Shown here piece after piece: positions 42,469 to 50,210 of a stretch of 64,000 nt of DNA; positions within the stretch are counted from its first letter, which is position 1; every line of letters starts with the position of its first letter. The notes beneath the pieces were generated by a model. The model did no database searches and was not told where the DNA came from. It saw only the letters and a program-made list of their open reading frames with translations. Source of the stretch: Rhodobacter sp. (lineage in GTDB: Bacteria > Pseudomonadota > Alphaproteobacteria > Rhodobacterales > Rhodobacteraceae). The translations under genes and the position numbers were made by a program. The stretch spans positions 1,270,501 through 1,334,500 of the forward strand of contig JACKKG010000001.1 in the NCBI GenBank assembly GCA_020637515.1. Direction: 5' to 3'.

Positions 42469-43945
42469 TCCGTTTTCCTTTCCAATCGCGCCACAGTCCC
42501 CAGACGTGCAGGCCCAGGACGATGCATATGAGAGAGAAGATCGCCATTGCAACCGGGCGGTCAATCCAGTCCGTCAGGCCGCGGATGCGCGGCAACGAGG
42601 TGCGGAACTTGGTTTCCATGATGCCGCCCAGCACCATCCCCAGGATGATCGGCACGATCGGCAGGTTCAGCCGCTTCAGCATCACGCCCAGCAGTCCGAA
42701 CAGCGCCGCCAGCACGCAATCGATGGCCGAATTCCTGAGCGAATAGATCCCGACGAAGCTGAGGGTCAGGATGATCATCCCGAGATAGCGGTTCGGGATC
42801 AGCAGGACCTTCAGCAAGGGTTTTGTCGCCACCAGCAGGAACCCCAGCGCCAGAATGTTCAGCAGCGCCAGACAGATGTAAAGCGCCACGATGAAATCCA
42901 TGTGGTCGCGGAACAGGCCCGGCCCGGGGATGACGTTGTGCACATAGAACACGCTCAGCATCATCGCCGTCAGCGCCTCGCCCGGGATGCCCAGCGCCAG
43001 CAACGGCACCATGGCGGCCGGCGGGACCGAGTTGTTGGCGGTTTCCGAGGCGATCAACCCCTCGGGGCTGCCCTTGCCGAACAGCTCGGGCGTCTTCGAG
43101 ACGCTGCGCGCATGGCTGTAGGACAGGAACTGCGACGTGAACTCGCCCACGCCCGGGATGATCCCCATGATCGTGCCCGACAGCGACCCGACCACGGCGA
43201 CGCGCAGGTTGCGGAACACCTCGGTCACGCCGTTCCAGACACTGCCGCTGATCGTTGGCGCGGCCTCCTGGTCGTCCTTGCCGACCAGCAGGACAAAGGC
43301 CTGCGACACGGCGAACAGGCCCAGCACCACGACGATCAGGTTCACGCCCTGATCCAGGAACGTCAGCTCAAAGGTGAACCGGCGGGTGTAGTTGTTGGCC
43401 TCCATCCCGATGGTGTTCAGGAACAGGCCGAACATCAGCAGCGCGCCCGCCGCCAGCGATTGGCCGCGATGCGCGACCACCACCAGAACGCAGCCCAGCA
43501 GCGCGGCCAGGAAAATCTCGCGCGAGCCGAACATCGGCGCGACCCGCGCCAGCACGGGCGACAGCAGGATCAGCGCGACGACCGCGAAGATGCCGCCAAA
43601 GAACGAGGCGCCAAAGCTCAGCCCCAGCGCGCGCGGCGCCTGGCCCGCTTGCGTCATCGGATATCCGTCATAGGTGGTCAGCGCGTTGACCGGCGTGCCG
43701 GGCGTGTTGATCAGGATCGACGGGATCGACCCCCCGAACAGCGCCGAGCCGTAGATGCCCAGCAGCAGCGTCAGGCCCACGATCGGGTCCATGCCAAAGG
43801 TCGCGGGCAGCAGGATGGCGATGGCGACCGCCGGACCCACGCCCGGGATCGCGCCGATGATGACGCCGCCGACCGATCCGACCAGCAAGGCCGCGATCAC
43901 GTCCCAGCGCGACACGATGGCGAGGGCGGCTAGAAGGATGTCCAC
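42449..43945 (-). CDS. tctA: tripartite tricarboxylate-type transporter large membrane subunit
   Basis: 498 residues, the usual TctA length, with about ten to twelve membrane segments. The first conserved loop, GVIIGAIPGVGPAVAIAILLP, and its later counterpart SGTIMGIIPGVGEFTSQFLSY are the two family signatures of the duplicated fold. It forms the proton- or sodium-driven channel with TctB, taking ligand from TctC. TTT systems carry citrate and many other carboxylates or small organics. It starts 11 bp after tctB. Confidence 0.92.
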   Translation of the reverse strand: MDILLAALAIVSRWDVIAALLVGSVGGVIIGAIPGVGPAVAIAILLPATFGMDPIVGLTLLLGIYGSALFGGSIPSILINTPGTPVNALTTYDGYPMTQAGQAPRALGLSFGASFFGGIFAVVALILLSPVLARVAPMFGSREIFLAALLGCVLVVVAHRGQSLAAGALLMFGLFLNTIGMEANNYTRRFTFELTFLDQGVNLIVVVLGLFAVSQAFVLLVGKDDQEAAPTISGSVWNGVTEVFRNLRVAVVGSLSGTIMGIIPGVGEFTSQFLSYSHARSVSKTPELFGKGSPEGLIASETANNSVPPAAMVPLLALGIPGEALTAMMLSVFYVHNVIPGPGLFRDHMDFIVALYICLALLNILALGFLLVATKPLLKVLLIPNRYLGMIILTLSFVGIYSLRNSAIDCVLAALFGLLGVMLKRLNLPIVPIILGMVLGGIMETKFRTSLPRIRGLTDWIDRPVAMAIFSLICIVLGLHVWGLWRDWKGKRNGSIQH

Positions 43946-43956
43946 GGCCGGGCCCC

Positions 43957-44511
43957 CTATAGATAGATGACGAGGAAATTGCGCACGGCCTGCGGAAACA
44001 CGTCATAGATCGCGCCCCCCGGGATGCGCACCGCGAGCACCGCCTTGAACATCACCACGATGACCACCGCGACCAGCGGCGCCAAGGCCAGACTGCGCCC
44101 GCGATAGCCCAGCCGCCAGGCCAGCGCCGTCATGAAGATCGCCGTCGCCGGCAGGTAGCCGATCCAGGGCGTCGCCAGCACATAGACCAGGAACCACGCC
44201 AGGTATTCCCCCGCGCGGGCCCACAAGGCGACCTCGGCCAGCACGTCGCCGCCGCCATTGCGGAGGTTGCGGATCAGGCAGGCGACCAGTTCGCCGATGC
44301 CAAAGACCAGCATCCCCACCACGGCGATCAGCGGCCACAGGCCCGGCTGGCGGCTCCAGGCCTGGCCGTCGATCCATTGCGTTTCGGTGGACCAGGCCAG
44401 CGCCAGCGCCACCGCGATCAGGAACGAGACCACCGCGAACACGATCTCGGCGCGATGGTGGGGCGGGTGCGTCAACTCGGACAGGTCGTGCTCGGGGTCG
44501 GTCATCGGCAT
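43957..44511 (-). CDS. tctB: tripartite tricarboxylate-type transporter small membrane subunit
   Basis: 184 residues with four hydrophobic segments (AEIVFAVVSFLIAVALALAW; GLWPLIAVVGMLVFGIGELVA; EYLAWFLVYVLATPWIGYLP; LALAPLVAVVIVVMFKAVLA), the layout of TctB. SRQPGLWPLI is a typical family stretch between the first two helices. It lies between tctC and tctA; a hairpin separates it from tctC. Start could be the second Met two codons later. Confidence 0.88.
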   Translation of the reverse strand: MPMTDPEHDLSELTHPPHHRAEIVFAVVSFLIAVALALAWSTETQWIDGQAWSRQPGLWPLIAVVGMLVFGIGELVACLIRNLRNGGGDVLAEVALWARAGEYLAWFLVYVLATPWIGYLPATAIFMTALAWRLGYRGRSLALAPLVAVVIVVMFKAVLAVRIPGGAIYDVFPQAVRNFLVIYL

Positions 44512-44531
44512 CTCGTGTGGCCAACGGAAAA

Positions 44532-44554
44532 CCCCGGCGCGCTGGGCGCCGGGG
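44532..44554 (-). terminator. attenuator-like hairpin between tctC and tctB
   Basis: CCCCGGCGC (44532-44540), loop GCTGG, GCGCCGGGG (44546-44554): a perfect 9-bp stem in the 52-bp gap. Hairpins between a binding-protein gene and its membrane genes often stabilise or cap the upstream message so that the binding protein is made in excess. No U-tract is present, so partial termination or RNase protection are both possible. Confidence 0.5.
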
Positions 44555-44563
44555 CCGGGATGG

Positions 44564-45505
44564 TCACTCGGCCAGCATCGCGCCGATATGGCCGACGGTG
44601 GCGATGTCGGCCTGGATCCGCGCGGCGGAATCGGCGGCGTTCATCCAGTAGATCTGCGCGCCGGTTTCGGCCGCGAATCGCTGCGCGCGATCGCTGGCGA
44701 TGGTTTGCTGCGCGACGGCGGCGATGCGGTCGATCACCTCTTGCGGGGTGCCACGGGGCACGAACAGGCCGTTCCACAGCGAGATGCCCAGATCGGGGGC
44801 CAGTTCCGCCACGGTCGGCGCATCGGGGGCCAGCGCCAACCGGTCGCCGGTGATCGCGGCCAGGATCGTCACCTGATCGAGGCAGGGCATGATCAACTGG
44901 ATCGTGGTGTTGATGACATCCACATCCCCCGAGGCCAGCGTGTTGCAATCGAGCGCGTCATAGGCCGCGTCCGCCCCCCAGGCGAAGCCCATCTCATGCG
45001 CCAGCGCAAAGCTGACCTGCGTGGGCGTCAGTTGCGCGCCGAAATGGCCCAACAGCACATCGTTGTCCTGCGCATAGGCGGCCAGTTCCTGCATCGTGTG
45101 ATAGGGCGCGTCGGCCGAGGTCGCCATCACGAAGGGATAGGTCAGGAAGATGCCGACGGGCGCGAAGGGGTCGGGGTTCAGTTCCGGGATGCCGATGGTC
45201 GGCCCGACGACCGGCACGCCGATCACAAACGAGCCCACGGTCGAACCGTCAGCCGGCGCCGCCGCCACCTCGACCGCGCCGGGGAACGGGCCGCCACCGC
45301 CGCCCGGCCGGTTCAGCACCGCCGCCGGCTGGCCATAGGCGGCTTGGAAATCCTCGGCGATCATGCGGGTCAGCACGTCTTCCAGATCGCCCGGGGGCCA
45401 CGGCACGACAAAGGTGACCGGGCCTTCCGGGTATTCGGCCAACGCCCCGCCGGCAGGGATGGCCAGCGCCGCCGCAAGGGCCAGCGTGAGGGGGGTTCTG
45501 TTCAT
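44564..45505 (-). CDS. tctC: tripartite tricarboxylate-type transporter periplasmic binding protein
   Basis: 313 residues from the ATG at 45503-45505 with GGAGG upstream. The signal peptide (NRTPLTLALAAALAIPAGGALA) is cleaved before EYPEGPVTFVVPWPPGDLEDVL, a typical TctC mature start. PAAVLNRPGGGGGPFPGAVEVA and the two-lobe Venus-flytrap pattern fit the family. It captures the substrate in the periplasm for TctAB. It is the first gene of the operon and is divergent from the IclR regulator. The ligand is unknown. Confidence 0.92.
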   Translation of the reverse strand: MNRTPLTLALAAALAIPAGGALAEYPEGPVTFVVPWPPGDLEDVLTRMIAEDFQAAYGQPAAVLNRPGGGGGPFPGAVEVAAAPADGSTVGSFVIGVPVVGPTIGIPELNPDPFAPVGIFLTYPFVMATSADAPYHTMQELAAYAQDNDVLLGHFGAQLTPTQVSFALAHEMGFAWGADAAYDALDCNTLASGDVDVINTTIQLIMPCLDQVTILAAITGDRLALAPDAPTVAELAPDLGISLWNGLFVPRGTPQEVIDRIAAVAQQTIASDRAQRFAAETGAQIYWMNAADSAARIQADIATVGHIGAMLAE

Positions 45506-45532
45506 GCGATCCTCCGAATTGGGTTTTGTGCT

Positions 45533-45557
45533 CATCGGTTCATTATTTACACCGATG
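45533..45557. promoter_or_regulatory. inverted repeat CATCGG-N13-CCGATG in tctC/iclR gap
   Basis: CATCGG (45533-45538) and CCGATG (45552-45557) flank an AT-rich 13-bp core (TTCATTATTTACA) in the 144-bp divergent gap. The core is the most promoter-like sequence in the gap. Occupancy by the adjacent IclR protein is a plausible inference. Confidence 0.35.
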
Positions 45558-45576
45558 TTTCAAAAACAGCTTGCGC

Positions 45577-45594
45577 GACCGATCGGATTCGGTC
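45577..45594. promoter_or_regulatory. inverted repeat GACCGA-N6-TCGGTC in tctC/iclR gap
   Basis: GACCGA (45577-45582), TCGGAT, TCGGTC (45589-45594) is a perfect 18-bp inverted repeat on the iclR side of the gap, 55 bp before the iclR start. It is another candidate operator for autoregulation. Confidence 0.4.
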
Positions 45595-45649
45595 AAGACT
45601 TTTCTTGCACCTGCAATGAGCGTTTTTTCAGCGACCCGGGATCACCCCC

Positions 45650-46420
45650 ATGCGCACTGTCGAGAAGGCCCTGAGATTGCTGGATTTTTACGATGGCCAG
45701 AACCCTGAGTTCGGGCTCAGCGATCTGGCGCGCCTGTCGGGAATCGACAAGGCGACCGTTCTCAGGATGCTGGGCGACATGGCCGCGACGGGGTTGGTCG
45801 ATCAGGATCCCGAAAGCCGCAAATGGCGCCTGGGCGCGGGAATCCTGCGGCTGGCGCGCCTGCGCGAGGCGACGTTTCCCGTCACCCGCGTGCTGACGCC
45901 GATCCTGGAACGGCTGGCGTCTCTCACGGGCGAGACGGCCCATGCCTCGCTGATTTCGGGGCGGCAACTGGGCACCATCGGCATCGTCGAAAGCACCCGC
46001 TCGAACCGGGTGTCGCTGGAGCCCGGCCAGGTCCTGCCGTTGCACGCCACGGCCTCGGGTCTTGCCTACACGGCCTTTGCCCGGCCCGAGGTTCGCGCGC
46101 AACTGTTGGCCGCGCCGTTGACCGCCACGACCACGACGACGCCCACCGAACGGGCCCGCCTGGTGGACCTGCTCGATGCCGCCGGGCGCAACGGCTATGC
46201 CACCGCCGACCAGACCTTTGAGGACGAGGTTTTCGGCATCGCCGTGCCGATCTTCGGCGCCGACGGCTTTGCCACCGGCGCGCTGGCCGTGGCCAGCCCC
46301 ATTTCCCGCATTACCGCCGACCACATGGCCGCGATCGTTTCCGCGCTGGCCCCCGCCGCCCGCGAGGCGACGCTGGGACTGGGTGGCCGTGTCCCCCCCA
46401 ACCACCGTATCGCAATCTGA
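45650..46420 (+). CDS. IclR-family regulator
   Basis: 256 residues. The N-terminal winged helix (VEKALRLLDFY; LSDLARLSGIDKATVLRMLGDMAATGLV) is followed by the GAF-like IclR effector domain from about residue 80. That domain ends with GFATGALAVASPISRITADHM. It is divergent from the tctCBA-led operon and directly precedes an aminotransferase gene, whose ribosome binding site overlaps the region of its stop. It is the likely local regulator for both transcripts. The effector is probably the imported compound or a breakdown product. Confidence 0.88.
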   Translation: MRTVEKALRLLDFYDGQNPEFGLSDLARLSGIDKATVLRMLGDMAATGLVDQDPESRKWRLGAGILRLARLREATFPVTRVLTPILERLASLTGETAHASLISGRQLGTIGIVESTRSNRVSLEPGQVLPLHATASGLAYTAFARPEVRAQLLAAPLTATTTTTPTERARLVDLLDAAGRNGYATADQTFEDEVFGIAVPIFGADGFATGALAVASPISRITADHMAAIVSALAPAAREATLGLGGRVPPNHRIAI

Positions 46421-46430
46421 GGAGCCCACC

Positions 46431-47786
46431 ATGCCGCGCGACGAGAATTTTCTGAAAGCCAACAACGCCCGCCACCTGTGGCACCCGATGGCCCATCCGG
46501 CCGAGAGTCAGGCGAACCCGCCGACCATCATCACCGGCGCGCAGGGCGTGCGCATCACCGACATCGACGGACACCAGGTCGTGGACGGCGTGGGCGGGCT
46601 GTGGAACGTCAACCTGGGCTATTCCTGCGAGCCGGTGAAGGCCGCCATCACCGCCCAACTCGATGCGCTGCCCTATTATTCGATCTTTCGCGGCACCTCG
46701 AACGACAAGGTCATCGAACTGGCCGAGGAGTTGAAGGATTTCTTCGCCCCCGACGGGCTGACGCGAGCCTTCTACACCTCGGGCGGGGGGGATTCGGTGG
46801 AGACCGCGCTGCGCCTCGCCCGCCAGTATCACAAAATCCGCGGCGAGGCCGGCCGGGTCAAGTTCCTGTCCCTGAAAAAGGGCTATCACGGCACCCATTT
46901 CGGCGGCGCATCGGTCAACGGGAACGCGAACTTCCGCACCGCCTACGAGCCGCTTCTGCCCGGCTGTTTCCACATCACCGCGCCCTATCCCTATCGCAAC
47001 CCGTTCAACGAATCCGACCCCGCGAAACTGGCGCAACTGATCCTGGCCGAGCTGGAGGACGAGATCGCGTTCCAGGGCGCGGGCACCATCGCGGCCTTCA
47101 TCATGGAACCGATCCTGGGCGCGGGCGGCGTGATCCCGCCGCATGAAAGCTTCATGCCCGGCGTGGCCGAGATCTGCCGCCGCAACGGCATCCTGCTGAT
47201 CGCGGACGAGGTCATCACCGCCTTTGGCCGCACCGGCGCCTGGTCCGGCAGCCGGTTGTGGGGCGTCCAGCCCGACATGATGTCCACCGCCAAGGCCATC
47301 ACCAACGGCTATTTCCCCTTTGGCGCGCTGATGATCGCCGAACACGTCGCCGAGGTCTTTGAAAAGGACGAAACCGGCAAAGCCGCCATCGGTCACGGCT
47401 ATACCTATTCAGGCCACCCGGTCGGCGCCGCGGCCGCGCTGGCCTGCCTGGCCGAAACCCGCCGCCTGAAGGTGAACGAGAACGCCGCCGCGCGCGGGGC
47501 CGAACTCTTTGCCGGTGTGCAGGCGTTGCAGGCCAAACATGACGTGGTGGGCGACGTGCGCGGCGGCCACGGGCTGATGATCGCGCTGGAACTGGTCAGC
47601 GATCGCGCGACCAAGGCCGCACCGCCGAAAGCGGTGCCCGGCCAGGTGCAGAAGGTCGCCTACGAGGCCGGCGCGATGGTCCGCGTGTCGGGGCCTAACG
47701 TGATCCTGTCGCCCTCGCTGGTGCTGACCTCGGCGGACGTGCAGACCATCCTGACGGCGCTGGACGCCGGTCTGAAATCCGTCTGA
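46431..47786 (+). CDS. class III omega-amino acid aminotransferase
   Basis: 451 residues; the ATG at 46431 follows GAGGAG. Class III PLP motifs: WHPMAHPAE near the N-terminus, YTSGGGDSVETALRLARQYH, KKGYHGTHFGGASVNG, LLIADEVITAFGRTG and the PLP lysine in MSTAKAITNGYFPFGA. This is the omega-transaminase/beta-alanine-pyruvate type acting on terminal amines such as beta-alanine, taurine or diamines. It shares a regulator with the divergent kinase/phospho-lyase operon and could handle a second amino group of the same substrate. The actual amine is not determinable here. Confidence 0.85.
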   Translation: MPRDENFLKANNARHLWHPMAHPAESQANPPTIITGAQGVRITDIDGHQVVDGVGGLWNVNLGYSCEPVKAAITAQLDALPYYSIFRGTSNDKVIELAEELKDFFAPDGLTRAFYTSGGGDSVETALRLARQYHKIRGEAGRVKFLSLKKGYHGTHFGGASVNGNANFRTAYEPLLPGCFHITAPYPYRNPFNESDPAKLAQLILAELEDEIAFQGAGTIAAFIMEPILGAGGVIPPHESFMPGVAEICRRNGILLIADEVITAFGRTGAWSGSRLWGVQPDMMSTAKAITNGYFPFGALMIAEHVAEVFEKDETGKAAIGHGYTYSGHPVGAAAALACLAETRRLKVNENAAARGAELFAGVQALQAKHDVVGDVRGGHGLMIALELVSDRATKAAPPKAVPGQVQKVAYEAGAMVRVSGPNVILSPSLVLTSADVQTILTALDAGLKSV

Positions 47787-47799
47787 CCTGACGGGTTCC

Positions 47800-47828
47800 C
47801 GGGGGGCGTGCACGGCGCGCGCCCCCCG
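47800..47828 (+). terminator. hairpin after the omega-aminotransferase gene
   Basis: CGGGGGGC (47800-47807) pairs with GCCCCCCG (47821-47828) around a 13-nt GC-rich loop, 14 bp after the stop codon. It probably ends the iclR-aminotransferase transcript. It lacks the GGATATTT tail seen in the repeat family. Confidence 0.5.
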
Positions 47829-47871
47829 CTTTCCGCGTGACCTGTCCGGCAGCGCGTGGTAGCGGCTGGGC

Positions 47872-50094
47872 ATGAGCCGATTGCCCTCGAAACCCGATCT
47901 GATCCGCTGGCTGTCCGAACAGGAAGGCCGCCCGACGCTGCGCGACATCGCCCGTGCCCATGGTATCAAGGGCGGCGCGGACAAGGTGGACCTGAAGCGC
48001 CTGTTGGCCGAGCTGGAATCCGAGGGCCATTATGTTCGCCGCAAGCGCCACTTCATCGACGGCGCGCTGCCGCCGGTGGGGATCGTGCGCGTGACCGGGC
48101 CCGACGCTCAGGGCGACCTGCTGGCCGAACCCGCCGAGTGGCGCAGCGACGCGCCGCCGCCCCGCATCCAGGTGATCGAACGCGCCGGGCAACCCGCGAT
48201 GGGCGCCGGCGACCGGGTGCTGGCCAAGCTGACCGAGGTCAAGGGCGGCTATCACGCCCACCCGATCCGTCGCCTGCAAGCCGGGCCGCGCAACGTGCTG
48301 GGCATCTACCGCGCCGGGTCCGAGGGCGGGCGCATCCTGCCGATCGACAAGGGCGCCGACATGGAATGGCGGGTCGCCAGTGCCGATGCCGCCGGCGCGA
48401 AGGACGGCGAACTGGTCGAGGCCGAGCAGACCGGCCCCGCCCGGCTGGGCCTGCCGCGCGCGCGGGTGGTGAAACGGTTGGGCGATCCTGGCGCACCGCG
48501 CGCCGTGTCGCTGATCGCGATCCACCAGCACGGCATTCCCGACCGGTTCCAGCCCGATACCCTTGCCCAGGTCGCGGCGGCGCGGGAGCTGCCCCTGGGC
48601 CGGCGCGAGGACCTGCGCGACCTGCCCCTGCTGACCATCGACCCGTCCGACGCGCGCGATCATGACGACGCGGTCTGCGCCACGCGCGACGGCGACGGCT
48701 TTGCCGTCTGGGTTGCCATCGCCGATGTCGCCGCCTATGTGCGCCCGGGTTCGGCGCTGGACCATGAGGCCCGGGTGCGCGGCAATTCCACCTATTTCCC
48801 CGACCGCGTGGTGCCGATGCTGCCCGACCGGCTGTCGGGCGAGCTGTGCTCCCTGCACGAGGGGGTGGACCGGCCGGTTCTGGCGGTGTGTCTCAGCGTC
48901 AACGCGCAGGGCGAAAAGACCGCGCACCGCTTCACCCGTGCGATGATGCGCTCACGCGCCTCGCTCAGCTACGAACAGGCCCAGGCCGCGTTCGAGGGAC
49001 GCCCCGACGCCCGGACCGCGCCGCTGGCCGAGGGGCTGGCCACCCTCCATGCGGCGTGGCGCGCGACCCTGGCCGCCCGCGCCGCGCGCCAGCCGCTGGA
49101 CCTCGACCTGCCGGAACGGCGCATCGTTCTGGGCGAGGATGGCGCGGTGCAATCCGTCGCGTTCAAGGACCGGCTCGACGCCCACAAGGTGATCGAGGAA
49201 TTCATGGTCATGGCCAATGTCGCCGCCGCCGAAGAGCTGATCGCCCGCCGCTCGCCGCTGCTGTTCCGGGTGCACGAGGAACCGGCGCTGGAAAAGATCG
49301 ACGCCCTGCGCGAGGTGGCCCTGGGCGCTGGCCTGACGCTGGCCAAGGGGCAGGTGCTGCAAACCCGCCACCTGAACAGGCTGCTCGCTGACGCCGCGAA
49401 CACCGAGTTCGACGAACTCATCAACATGGCCACCCTGCGGTCCATGACGCAGGCCTACTACGCCCCCGAGAACTTCGGCCATTTCGGGCTGGCGCTCAGG
49501 AATTACGCGCACTTCACCTCGCCCATCCGGCGCTATTCCGACCTGATCGTGCACCGCGCGCTGATCGCGGCGCATCGCTGGGGCGATGACGGGCTTTCCG
49601 ATCGCGACATCGAATCCCTGGCCGAGACCGCAAAGCAGATATCGGATACCGAACGCCGCTCGATGGCTGCGGAACGCGACACCACCGACCGCTATCTCGC
49701 GGCCTTTATGGCCGACCGCATCGGAGCCAGCTTTGCCGGGCGGATCGCCGGCGTGGCGCGCTTCGGGCTGTTCGTGAAACTCGATGAAACGGGGGCCGAC
49801 GGCCTGGTGCCGATCCGCTCGCTGGGCGACGAATACTTCCGCCACGACGCCGACACCCAGACGCTGACGGGCGAGAAGACCGGCACCACGCTGGGGCTGG
49901 GCCAGCGCGTCACCGTCAAACTGGCCGAGGCCGAGGCCCTGACCGGCGGCCTCGTCCTCGAACTGGTCGAGGTCGCCGGACAACCGCTCGCCCGCGCGCG
50001 GCGCGGCAAGGGCGGCCGCACCGCCCCCCGCAAGAGCTCGGCCGCGAAATCCGCAAAACACAATGCCAGGCGCAAACGCGAACGCCAGCGCTGA
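47872..50094 (+). CDS. rnr: ribonuclease R
   Basis: 740 residues. An N-terminal helix-turn-helix region (TLRDIARAHGIKGG) and cold-shock-like segments are followed by the RNB catalytic domain. The metal-binding aspartates lie in LTIDPSDARDHDDAV; the product path includes NYAHFTSPIRRYSDLIVHRAL. An S1 domain follows near residue 615 and a Lys/Arg-rich tail closes the protein. It is a processive 3'-5' exonuclease that can unwind structured RNA. It is convergent with valS across a repeat element. Confidence 0.95.
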   Translation: MSRLPSKPDLIRWLSEQEGRPTLRDIARAHGIKGGADKVDLKRLLAELESEGHYVRRKRHFIDGALPPVGIVRVTGPDAQGDLLAEPAEWRSDAPPPRIQVIERAGQPAMGAGDRVLAKLTEVKGGYHAHPIRRLQAGPRNVLGIYRAGSEGGRILPIDKGADMEWRVASADAAGAKDGELVEAEQTGPARLGLPRARVVKRLGDPGAPRAVSLIAIHQHGIPDRFQPDTLAQVAAARELPLGRREDLRDLPLLTIDPSDARDHDDAVCATRDGDGFAVWVAIADVAAYVRPGSALDHEARVRGNSTYFPDRVVPMLPDRLSGELCSLHEGVDRPVLAVCLSVNAQGEKTAHRFTRAMMRSRASLSYEQAQAAFEGRPDARTAPLAEGLATLHAAWRATLAARAARQPLDLDLPERRIVLGEDGAVQSVAFKDRLDAHKVIEEFMVMANVAAAEELIARRSPLLFRVHEEPALEKIDALREVALGAGLTLAKGQVLQTRHLNRLLADAANTEFDELINMATLRSMTQAYYAPENFGHFGLALRNYAHFTSPIRRYSDLIVHRALIAAHRWGDDGLSDRDIESLAETAKQISDTERRSMAAERDTTDRYLAAFMADRIGASFAGRIAGVARFGLFVKLDETGADGLVPIRSLGDEYFRHDADTQTLTGEKTGTTLGLGQRVTVKLAEAEALTGGLVLELVEVAGQPLARARRGKGGRTAPRKSSAAKSAKHNARRKRERQR

Positions 50095-50110
50095 GCGGGT
50101 GCGCGGACGG

Positions 50111-50205
50111 CGCCCTTCTTTGTGCCGGAAATATCCTCCGGGGGTATCCAAAGGGGGTGGAAAACCCCCTTTGGCGGGGGGTGCGGGGGGCTGGCCCCCC
50201 GCCGC
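50111..50205 (-). repeat. GC-hairpin repeat, copy 4 (between rnr and valS)
   Basis: This is the same element as copy 1 in opposite orientation: tail CTTCTTTGTGCCGGAAATATCC, then CCAAAGGGGG (50148-50157) with CCCCCTTTGG (50165-50174), then GCGGGGGGC (50183-50191) with GCCCCCCGC (50194-50202). It fills the convergent rnr/valS gap and can act as a bidirectional terminator. Confidence 0.75.
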
Positions 50206-50210
50206 GCCCG

